DNA of 7,792 nt from Gardnerella kenyensis (GTDB lineage Bacteria; Actinomycetota; Actinomycetes; Actinomycetales; Bifidobacteriaceae): contig NQOH01000001.1 in NCBI GenBank assembly GCA_003585735.1, forward strand, positions 109,052-116,843, given 5' to 3'. Position 1 is the first letter of the stretch, and every line of letters starts with the position of its first letter. The notes beneath the pieces were generated by a model, which was not told where the DNA came from, did no database searches, and saw nothing but the letters and a program-made list of their open reading frames with translations. A program made the position numbers and the translations under genes. This document shows, one piece after another, positions 1 to 5,166 of the stretch.

Positions 1-32
1 GCACTCACCGTTCTAAGCACTCACCGTTCTAA
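1..32 (-). repeat. 16-bp tandem duplication spanning the stop codon of the DUF501-Ppx gene
   Basis: GCACTCACCGTTCTAA occurs at 1-16 and again, identically, at 17-32. On the coding strand the copy at 17-32 holds the last codons (Leu-Glu-Arg) and the TGA stop. The copy at 1-16 lies directly downstream of it. The array starts at the window edge, so further copies could lie outside. Tandem duplication by replication slippage is the simplest origin; any role in transcript 3'-end formation is speculative. Confidence 0.9.
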
Positions 33-1823
33 GCCAAGCAGCCTACGCCCCAAATCAAGCGTAATGCCATCAAGCAAACCGTGCTCACTTGCTACGAAAG
101 TATCCAGCACCTCACCGTGATCCTCACGCGCAGCTTTTGCCAAACGCTCAAGCACGCGACTCCACACCACAGCGCCGCCGCCAACAACATCAACGCGCCC
201 AGGATGAATCGTCGCATACGTGCGTCTACGATCCCTGGTCATGCGCAAAAATCGATTATTTACCTCGTAAGCTTGCTCTAAACCAATTCGCACACCATCA
301 ACAGCTGTGTGATCATAATGTTGCAATCCCATTGCGAGCGCAGCCATAGTCGTCACAGTTCCAGAAACGCCTATAATCGTGCGAACGCGCCCAGCTGGTA
401 CAACTTTGAAGGCCTCATCAATATGCTTATCAACATCATCAATTGCATCCTGAATTTCCTCTTCAGTAGGCGGATCAGTATGCAAATGCCTTTCCGTCAT
501 GCGCACTGAGCCAACATTCATAGAGTAAGCTGCCTCAACCTTGTGTGCCGGCAAGCTGTCTCCGTCGCCGCCAAGCACAAGCTCAGTTGATCCGCCTCCC
601 AAGTCGACTACAAGATACGGCGGACGCAACTCATCGCGCGAAACTACGCTTGTTGCTCCCAAAAAACTAAGCGCTGCTTCTTCTGTACCGCTAATAACTT
701 CAGGGCAAACTCCAAGCTCATCAATCATCATTTGCTCAAAAATCTCACGATTTTCAGCATCTCGAGTAGCCGAAGTTGCAACGAAACGAATTGCATCAAC
801 CGGATGCTCCTTCAGTACTTTTGAAAATTCACGCGCTGCAGACCGCACGCGCTCCAAAGCATCATCCGCAAAACGATGCGTTTCGTCAATCCCCTGACCT
901 AATCGCACTACGCGAAGCATTCGAGGAACAATATCTTTCATTCCATGCTCCGAAACTTGCGCAATTTTTAGTCGAATAGAATTGGTGCCGCAGTCAATTG
1001 CCGCTACAGTAACAGATTTTTCTGCGCAATCAGCATTTTTCACAGCTCCTTCCGCAGCATCTTCCCCAGCATCTTCCCCAGCAGATTTCTCTTCAACAAC
1101 CACTTGCGTTTCAGCAGCATCCGCGTCATCGCTCCAAGGTGTAGTGCATCGGCACACGCTCGGATCAAACTCATCCTTAATTCGTTCCAACGCCAAGTCT
1201 CCAATAGGATTCACACCTTTGCCCATCACCAACGTTTGAGCAAGCAAAGCGTGCAAGCATTTCACGCGCACCGGCATACCGCCTGCGCTCATTTCGCTAA
1301 TATGCTCTTCACTATCCCCCAAAGCTACAGCCAACTCATGCCTGAATTGCAAATAATACTTATGAGCGCGCTCATATTGCTTCTTCACGTCTTCGTTAGA
1401 TTGCAATAATTCGTTATATTCTCGCATAAGACCGTCTGCTTCAACATGCGATATTGCTTTCACTGCTTCCGGGCTAGTTAAATAGCAAGTTGTTGGAAAT
1501 GGCGTTCCGTCTTCCAAACACGGCCTAGTTATAACTGCAAGTGGCCTTCCACACGCACAACGCGCGCCAACAGCTACCATTCCTCTAGGGAATCTTCCAA
1601 GTTGCTTTTCAACTATTGCTCGCTCAGCATCACTTGCTGGAGTTGCAAGTAAGTGTTTAACAGCATCTTTTGGAACAAAATTTTGATTGCAATCGTTAGC
1701 GCAGTCGTTAGCGCAGTCGTTAGCGCAATCATTAGCGCAATCGTTAGCGCAATCCTTAACACAATCCTTAACACAATCGTTAGCGCAATCGTTAGCGCAG
1801 TCGTTTTTATCATTCTTCTGCAT
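21..1823 (-). CDS. DUF501-Ppx/GppA phosphatase fusion protein with N-terminal (A/V)(N/K)DC repeats
   Basis: The 600-residue protein has three parts. Residues 7-45 are a cysteine-rich tetrapeptide repeat. Residues about 63-227 match DUF501 (LGRFPRG, CACGRPLAV, EDGTPFPTTCYLTSP, and a C-x-C near 224-226). After an acidic Ala/Glu/Asp linker (about 230-270), residues 273-600 are a full-length Ppx/GppA domain of the actin-like ATPase fold: AAIDCGTNS (274-282), SATRDAENREIF (351-362), ISGTEEAALSFLGA (377-390), DLGGGSTE (407-414), GVSGTVTT (485-492) and SEHGLLDG (579-586). Ppx/GppA enzymes hydrolyse polyphosphate and/or pppGpp in the cytoplasm; which substrate is used here cannot be read from sequence. 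DUF501 has no assigned function. In M. tuberculosis the two are adjacent separate genes (Rv1025, Rv1026), so a fusion fits their linkage. The ATG at 1823 is the only workable start: no ATG, GTG or TTG lies in frame between the repeat and the DUF501 core. The upstream Shine-Dalgarno (AAGAAAG, about 10 nt away) is weak. Confidence 0.92.
   Translation of the reverse strand: MQKNDKNDCANDCANDCVKDCVKDCANDCANDCANDCANDCANDCNQNFVPKDAVKHLLATPASDAERAIVEKQLGRFPRGMVAVGARCACGRPLAVITRPCLEDGTPFPTTCYLTSPEAVKAISHVEADGLMREYNELLQSNEDVKKQYERAHKYYLQFRHELAVALGDSEEHISEMSAGGMPVRVKCLHALLAQTLVMGKGVNPIGDLALERIKDEFDPSVCRCTTPWSDDADAAETQVVVEEKSAGEDAGEDAAEGAVKNADCAEKSVTVAAIDCGTNSIRLKIAQVSEHGMKDIVPRMLRVVRLGQGIDETHRFADDALERVRSAAREFSKVLKEHPVDAIRFVATSATRDAENREIFEQMMIDELGVCPEVISGTEEAALSFLGATSVVSRDELRPPYLVVDLGGGSTELVLGGDGDSLPAHKVEAAYSMNVGSVRMTERHLHTDPPTEEEIQDAIDDVDKHIDEAFKVVPAGRVRTIIGVSGTVTTMAALAMGLQHYDHTAVDGVRIGLEQAYEVNNRFLRMTRDRRRTYATIHPGRVDVVGGGAVVWSRVLERLAKAAREDHGEVLDTFVASEHGLLDGITLDLGRRLLGLER
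1056..1079 (-). repeat. 12-bp in-frame tandem duplication in the interdomain linker
   Basis: AGCATCTTCCCC is present twice in a row (1056-1067 and 1068-1079). In the protein it gives the repeated Gly-Glu-Asp-Ala of the acidic linker (AGEDAGEDA, residues 248-256) between DUF501 and the Ppx/GppA domain. The unit length keeps the frame, so slippage changes only linker length. Confidence 0.85.
1694..1801 (-). repeat. 12-bp coding minisatellite, nine units, encoding (A/V)(N/K)DC
   Basis: Nine head-to-tail 12-bp units fill this stretch, with part units on both sides. The plus-strand consensus is CGTTAGCGCAAT. Variants are ...GCAGT at the two ends, CATTAGCGCAAT once, and CCTTAACACAAT twice in adjacent units (1754-1777). 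On the coding strand it gives Ala-Asn-Asp-Cys units, with the two variant units reading Val-Lys-Asp-Cys, and places ten cysteines at exact four-residue spacing (Cys9 to Cys45). The neighbouring identical variant units suggest expansion by slippage or block duplication. A copy-number change adds or removes four residues and does not switch the frame. Confidence 0.95.
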
Positions 1824-1866
1824 ATTATTTGAACTTTCTTAAATATCCGCAGTTTCAAGTAATGCT

Positions 1867-2343
1867 CTACTGCAACTGTGTATTGTCTGGCTTGTCTGCT
1901 TTATGCAGCGCATACATTAAATCGCTATACCATGGCAAAACTGGACGGTTCTTTGTTTCAATATTTTCTTCAGCAAATTCATTAGGCACTTTACCAGTTA
2001 CTGCCTCCGGATGCTCCACGCGCACCGCTTGCTCCCCCGGGAAAATAAAACCAAGACGATCGCGAGCCTGTGCTGTAACGTACGCTTTATCTTTCCAACG
2101 ATCAATATTATTATTCAACGCACGTTTCTGTTCGCGCAAAGAACTTTCTTCACGCTGAAGTGCGTGCAGTTCTGCCAAACTCAACGCATAACTACGCACA
2201 GTAGAAATACACTCTATTGAACCAAAAGTAACTACGCAAACCATAAATAAGAACACGATTGGTCCTGAAAGTAATCGGCGTTGTTGCATTGGTGATTCCG
2301 CCGGTTCACCTGCTACTGCTGTACGACGCTTCTTCATAACCAT
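1867..2343 (-). CDS. DivIC/FtsB-like septum formation initiator protein
   Basis: The 158-residue product is a bitopic membrane protein. It has a basic cytoplasmic N-terminus (KKRR at 4-7), one transmembrane segment at about 27-46, a short coiled coil at about 53-83 rich in Glu, Arg and Leu, and then the family motif ARDRLGFIFPGE (93-104) with a hydrophilic tail. This is the layout of the DivIC/FtsB family, which bridges FtsL and FtsQ/DivIB in the divisome. The same family sits between eno and DUF501 in other actinobacteria (Rv1024), and that order supports the call. The start is uncertain by two codons: ATGs lie at 2343 and 2337, and neither has a clear Shine-Dalgarno. The gene ends 43 nt before the DUF501-Ppx start, so the two are probably co-transcribed. 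Confidence 0.88.
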   Translation of the reverse strand: MVMKKRRTAVAGEPAESPMQQRRLLSGPIVFLFMVCVVTFGSIECISTVRSYALSLAELHALQREESSLREQKRALNNNIDRWKDKAYVTAQARDRLGFIFPGEQAVRVEHPEAVTGKVPNEFAEENIETKNRPVLPWYSDLMYALHKADKPDNTQLQ

Positions 2344-2384
2344 ACGTTCTAAATTACTTGATGTATTCGACGTGAAGACGCAAT

Positions 2385-2439
2385 AATAATGGTCACTTAC
2401 TTATATAGTACACGCATATAAAAGTAAATGACCATTATT
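2385..2439. repeat. 55-bp imperfect inverted repeat between the dehydrogenase and DivIC-like genes
   Basis: AATAATGGTCA (2385-2395) is mirrored by TGACCATTATT (2429-2439). After one mismatch, TTACTT (2397-2402) pairs with AAGTAA (2422-2427). After another mismatch, TATA (2404-2407) pairs with TATA (2417-2420) around a 9-nt loop. That gives 21 paired positions. No U-tract follows on either strand, so it is not a typical intrinsic terminator. It could be an mRNA hairpin that separates or stabilises the two messages, or a paired regulator-binding site near a promoter of the DivIC-like gene. Confidence 0.8.
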
Positions 2440-2441
2440 TC

Positions 2442-2473
2442 GTAACTAATTACTTTAGTAACTAATTATTTTA
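2442..2473 (-). repeat. 16-bp tandem duplication just downstream of the dehydrogenase stop codon
   Basis: GTAACTAATTACTTTA (2442-2457) is followed directly by GTAACTAATTATTTTA (2458-2473), one mismatch in 16. It begins 15 nt past the dehydrogenase gene's TAG on the coding strand and ends next to the large inverted repeat. The sequence is AT-rich, non-coding and without an obvious terminator fold of its own. Confidence 0.85.
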
Positions 2474-2488
2474 AATTATTAGATTAAG

Positions 2489-3403
2489 CTATTCTGCTTG
2501 AGCTTTGCTCAAAATAGTATCTGCAGAATGCTGCAACTTTTGCAACTCTTCTTCAGTTAGATCAAGCTGGCACTGCTTTAAAATACCTTCGCGACCAACA
2601 ATTGCTGGGTAAGAAAGATAAGAATGATATTCTTCGCGATAGTTAGAAACAGGCATTTGCTCCTTTGAATCAGAAAGCACAGCATCTACAAGACGAACTG
2701 CAGCTGCAGCAATTCCGTAGTTTGTGTACTTCTTTCCGTAGAACACTGTAAATCCGCCTTCGCGAGTTTCCTCGTCAATTGCATCCAAATCCATGTTCTT
2801 TTCTTTAATAAGCTCTGTTATAGGCTGCTCAAAGACTTTAACAGTAGACCACGCAACGAATTGCGAATCACCATGCTCGCCCAAGCTATAGCCCTTAACA
2901 GCCTTTGGATGCACACCAAAGAACTTGCCGACTGCACGATGCAAGCGCGCAGAATCAAGCAAAGTGCCGGTTCCAATAATCTTTTCGTAAGGAAGACCAG
3001 TAGCTTCCTTGTAAAGCTGGCAAATAGCATCGCAAGGATTAGTTATGTCAATCAAAACACCATGGAACCCAGAAGCCTTAATCTTTGCACCAACTTCTGC
3101 AACTTCCTTACGATTATGCTTAAGCTCTGCAAAACGGTCTGGATGAGGAACGTCCAAAAGCTTTATGTTACCCAAGGCACTTACGATTACTTCTACATCT
3201 TTTAATGCTTCATAATCATTAACTGTGATATTTACATTAAAAGGAACATTATCCATTGAATCTTCAAAATCCAATGCATCAGCTTTAACTTTGGCTTCGT
3301 TCGTGTCGTACAGGTACAGCTCATCAGCATGACCACCAACAACAAGCTGGTGAGCAACTGCTGCTCCCACATTTCCCATACCAATAACTGCTACTTTTCT
3401 CAT
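2489..3403 (-). CDS. ldh: L-lactate / L-2-hydroxyisocaproate dehydrogenase family protein
   Basis: The 304-residue protein is an NAD-dependent L-2-hydroxyacid dehydrogenase of the LDH/MDH superfamily that reduces a 2-oxoacid to the L-hydroxyacid in the cytoplasm. It has the Rossmann motif GMGNVG (8-13), Asp33 for the NAD ribose, TNP (121-123), the LLDSAR catalytic segment (Asp150, Arg153) and GEHGDSQ with catalytic His177. It most resembles, from memory, L-2-hydroxyisocaproate dehydrogenase of Lactobacillus/Weissella confusus (GNVGAAVAH, NEAKVKAD, LGNIKL, DRFAELK, IGTGTLLD, QFVAWSTV). The substrate loop GNIKLLDVPHPDRF (78-91) lacks the ARQQEGESR pattern of typical LDHs, so branched or larger 2-oxoacids are possible substrates beside pyruvate. 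The ATG at 3403 has AAGGAG at 3414-3419, 10 nt upstream. The gene follows the eno terminator, so it needs its own promoter, but I see no convincing hexamers in 3404-3515. Confidence 0.9.
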   Translation of the reverse strand: MRKVAVIGMGNVGAAVAHQLVVGGHADELYLYDTNEAKVKADALDFEDSMDNVPFNVNITVNDYEALKDVEVIVSALGNIKLLDVPHPDRFAELKHNRKEVAEVGAKIKASGFHGVLIDITNPCDAICQLYKEATGLPYEKIIGTGTLLDSARLHRAVGKFFGVHPKAVKGYSLGEHGDSQFVAWSTVKVFEQPITELIKEKNMDLDAIDEETREGGFTVFYGKKYTNYGIAAAAVRLVDAVLSDSKEQMPVSNYREEYHSYLSYPAIVGREGILKQCQLDLTEEELQKLQHSADTILSKAQAE

Positions 3404-3518
3404 AATGAAATATCTCCTTCCGTTTTGAGTTTCTCACAAAAATAGCACTATTGCGATAAGAATTAAAGTCGATTCAAGAAAATTTTCTGCATTTTTTTGA
3501 TTTTTTAAAATTATTTAT

Positions 3519-3551
3519 AAAAAACGGCCAGCCGCAAACGCGACTGACCGT
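3519..3551 (-). terminator. Rho-independent terminator of eno
   Basis: On the minus strand ACGGTCAGTCGC pairs with GCGGCTGGCCGT around a GTTT loop (arms 3540-3551 and 3524-3535). This is an unbroken 12-bp stem with two G-U wobbles, followed at once by five Ts (3523-3519). It lies about 66 nt past the eno stop and should separate eno from the downstream dehydrogenase gene. Confidence 0.93.
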
Positions 3552-3582
3552 CAAAATATTACAGACTTAAGAAATTATAAAA

Positions 3583-3616
3583 GTTACTTTACGTAAAAAG
3601 TTACTTTACGTAAAAA
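3583..3616 (-). repeat. 17-bp tandem duplication directly after the eno stop codon
   Basis: GTTACTTTACGTAAAAA occurs identically at 3583-3599 and 3600-3616. A third partial copy (GTTACT, 3617-3622) overlaps the eno TAA stop at 3618-3620. Each unit includes the 10-bp palindrome TTTACGTAAA. The array lies in the transcribed 3' leader to the eno terminator. Confidence 0.92.
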
Positions 3617-3617
3617 G

Positions 3618-4913
3618 TTACTTCATGTACTTCTTGCAAGCCTTGAATGCGCTGTAACCAGCATACTGAGCGGTAGAACCAAGCTCTTCCTCAATCTCAA
3701 GCAAGCGGTTGTACTTAGCAATACGCTCGCCACGAGCAGGAGCACCAGTCTTAATCTGGCCGGTGTTCTTAGCAACAGCAAGATCAGAAATGGTGGTATC
3801 TGGGGTTTCACCAGAACGGTGAGAAACCATGGAAGTGAAGCCATTCTTGGTTGCAAGCTCAATAGCATCGAGGGTTTCAGTTACGGAACCAATCTGGTTC
3901 AACTTCACGAGCAAGGAGTTAGCTGCACCAAGCTCAATACCCTTAGCCAAACGCTTTGGATTGGTGACGAGCAAATCATCACCAACGAACTGCAAGCGAT
4001 CACCAAGACGCTTGGTAATCGCTGCCCAATCGTCCCAGCCTTCTTCCTGGAATGGATCTTCAATAGAAACAATTGGATACTCGTTGATGAGCTTCTCATA
4101 GTAATCAAGCATGTAAGCAGATTCGCGCTCTTCGCCATCGAAACGATACTTACCAGTTTCCTTGTTGTAGAACTCAGAAGAAGCAACGTCAAGAGAAATA
4201 CCAATCTGCTTGCCTGGCTCGTAGCCTGCAGCTTCGATTGCATCCATGATGTACTTCAAGGAATCCTCGTTGGACTTCATCTTTGGAGCGAAGCCACCTT
4301 CGTCGCCAAGACCAGTTGCCAAGCCTTCCTTCTTCAAAACATTCTTCAAGGTGTGATAAACCTCAACACCAGCGCGCAAAGCATCGCTATAGGTTGCAAA
4401 GCCGTAAGGAGAAATCATGTATTCCTGAATATCGGTTGCAAAGTCAGCGTGAGCACCACCGTTCATGATGTTCATGTTTGGAACTGGAAGAATGTGACCA
4501 TTTGTGCCGCCAATGTAGCGGTACAAAGGAAGCTGAGCGGACTCAGCTGCTGCGTAGAGAGCAGCGAGGGAAACGCCGAGAATAGCGTTTGCGCCAAGCT
4601 TGCCCTTATTTGGCGTGCCATCAAGCTCAATCATTGTTTCATCAAGAGCGCGCTGATCAGTGGCATCCATGCCAATAACCTTAGGAGCGATTACTTCGTT
4701 AACAGCCTTAACAGCTTCCAAAGTACCCTTGCCCTGATAACGGGACTTGTCGCCATCGCGACGCTCCCAAGCTTCAGCTTCACCAGTAGAAGCACCGGAA
4801 GGCACTAAACCAATGCCCTGAGCGCCATCTTCGGTTTCCAAATAAACCTGAACAGTAGGATTTCCACGAGAATCCAAAATTTCGCGTGCATATACGCTTT
4901 CAATAGCTGCCAC
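3618..4913 (-). CDS. eno: Enolase (phosphopyruvate hydratase)
   Basis: Enolase converts 2-phosphoglycerate to phosphoenolpyruvate in glycolysis. From the GTG at 4913 the protein is 431 residues, the usual bacterial length, and begins with AAIESVYAREILDSRGNPTV. It has the SGASTG loop, catalytic Glu205 in GDEGGFAP, Mg ligands in SLDVASSEF (Asp242), SIED (Glu285) and VGDDLLVTN, Lys337 in the signature LLVKLNQIGSVTET, SHRSGET (His365, Arg366, Ser367) and Lys388 in QIKTG. All key residues are present. The frame is open to an ATG at 5015, but those extra 34 residues are unlike enolase, and a strong AAAGGAG sits 5 nt before the GTG. Transcription probably starts from the TACAAT promoter about 70 bp upstream, under a palindromic operator, and ends at the hairpin terminator. 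Confidence 0.98.
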   Translation of the reverse strand: MAAIESVYAREILDSRGNPTVQVYLETEDGAQGIGLVPSGASTGEAEAWERRDGDKSRYQGKGTLEAVKAVNEVIAPKVIGMDATDQRALDETMIELDGTPNKGKLGANAILGVSLAALYAAAESAQLPLYRYIGGTNGHILPVPNMNIMNGGAHADFATDIQEYMISPYGFATYSDALRAGVEVYHTLKNVLKKEGLATGLGDEGGFAPKMKSNEDSLKYIMDAIEAAGYEPGKQIGISLDVASSEFYNKETGKYRFDGEERESAYMLDYYEKLINEYPIVSIEDPFQEEGWDDWAAITKRLGDRLQFVGDDLLVTNPKRLAKGIELGAANSLLVKLNQIGSVTETLDAIELATKNGFTSMVSHRSGETPDTTISDLAVAKNTGQIKTGAPARGERIAKYNRLLEIEEELGSTAQYAGYSAFKACKKYMK

Positions 4914-4918
4914 AACTA

Positions 4919-4925
4919 CTCCTTT
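4919..4925 (-). promoter_or_regulatory. Shine-Dalgarno that fixes the eno GTG start
   Basis: AAAGGAG on the minus strand ends 5 nt before the GTG at 4913. No comparable site precedes the longer ATG start at 5015, so the GTG is preferred. Confidence 0.88.
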
Positions 4926-4979
4926 ATACCTATGGGTTGTGATGACTCTTCCAAGATTAGTGCGTTTTATGGACGTTAC

Positions 4980-5008
4980 ATTGTATTCACCAGCATTTAT
5001 GCCGTGAA
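4980..5008 (-). promoter_or_regulatory. Predicted eno promoter
   Basis: On the minus strand TTCACG (-35, 5003-5008; four of six matches to TTGACA) is followed after 17 bp by TACAAT (-10, 4980-4985; five of six). Transcription would start near 4973, leaving a leader of about 60 nt with the strong Shine-Dalgarno. The -35 box lies inside the palindrome at 5004-5015. Confidence 0.6.
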
Positions 5009-5015
5009 CGTTCAC
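5004..5015. promoter_or_regulatory. GTGAACGTTCAC palindrome, candidate LacI-family operator
   Basis: This is a perfect 12-bp palindrome centred on CG, a form common among LacI-family operators. It covers most of the predicted eno -35 box, so a bound repressor would block RNA polymerase. It also lies about 50 bp upstream of the presumed start of the divergent importer transcript. Bifidobacteria control central carbon genes through LacI-type regulators (AraQ, MalR1), so such control of eno is plausible. The regulator is not in the window. Confidence 0.5.
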
Positions 5016-5053
5016 AGTGTCGCGAGTTTAGATGTTTGTCCATGCCCATAAGA

Positions 5054-5059
5054 CATAAT
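5054..5059 (+). promoter_or_regulatory. Possible -10 box for the TPP-riboswitch operon
   Basis: CATAAT matches five of six -10 positions and would start transcription near 5066, where aptamer stem P1 begins. No good -35 hexamer is seen at 16-18 bp upstream, so the call is tentative. Confidence 0.35.
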
Positions 5060-5065
5060 AGCGAA

Positions 5066-5166
5066 CTGACACGGGGTGCAACTTTGCGCATTCATAAAAA
5101 TTGCGAATATTGCTGAGAACATACCCGTCGAACCTGATATAGCTAGTACTATCGAAGGGATGTCGG
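5066..5166 (+). promoter_or_regulatory. TPP riboswitch (THI-element) aptamer
   Basis: The conserved THI-box pieces occur in order: CGGGGTGC (5072-5079), GCTGAGA (5112-5118), ACCCG (5123-5127), GAACCTGAT (5130-5138), TAGTAC (5144-5149) and GAAGGGA (5154-5160). Stem P1 is 5066-5071 paired with 5161-5166 (CTGACA with TGTCGG, one wobble). P2 pairs CGGG (5072-5075) with CCCG (5124-5127). A variable P3 extension spans about 5080-5111. ATAG (5139-5142) pairs with CTAT (5149-5152) in the P4/P5 arm. The aptamer binds thiamine pyrophosphate and lowers expression of downstream genes. The ATG of the permease follows P1 without a gap, and its Shine-Dalgarno (AAGGGA, 5155-5160) is part of the aptamer core. 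Control is therefore probably translational, by direct occlusion. Confidence 0.95.

Noticed and set aside
1694..1801. CRISPR array or origin iterons
   Set aside because: The 12-bp units have no spacers, are contiguous, keep the reading frame of a conserved gene, and do not contain DnaA-box sequences.
1613..1858. Alternative minus-strand frame giving a hydrophobic Thr-Ala-Leu repeat protein
   Set aside because: A 12-bp repeat stays open in more than one frame. This one overlaps the DUF501 fusion out of frame and has no domain support.
3424..3440. Rex-like site (TTGTGA...TCAAAA on the minus strand) upstream of the dehydrogenase gene
   Set aside because: Only the left half-site fits. The right half departs from TCACAA and the spacing is off by one, so it does not meet a Rex consensus.
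3441..3452. AATAG-CA-CTATT dyad upstream of the dehydrogenase gene
   Set aside because: Five-base AT-rich arms are expected by chance in this composition, and no convincing promoter hexamers sit around it.
3819..4808. Long open frame (329 codons) on the plus strand inside eno
   Set aside because: It lies wholly antisense to a clear enolase gene with strong codon bias and has no recognisable domain or ribosome-binding site. It is a shadow frame.
4914..5015. N-terminal extension of enolase to the ATG at 5015
   Set aside because: The 34 extra residues do not resemble enolase. The strong AAAGGAG lies just before the GTG at 4913, and the predicted eno promoter falls inside the would-be extension.
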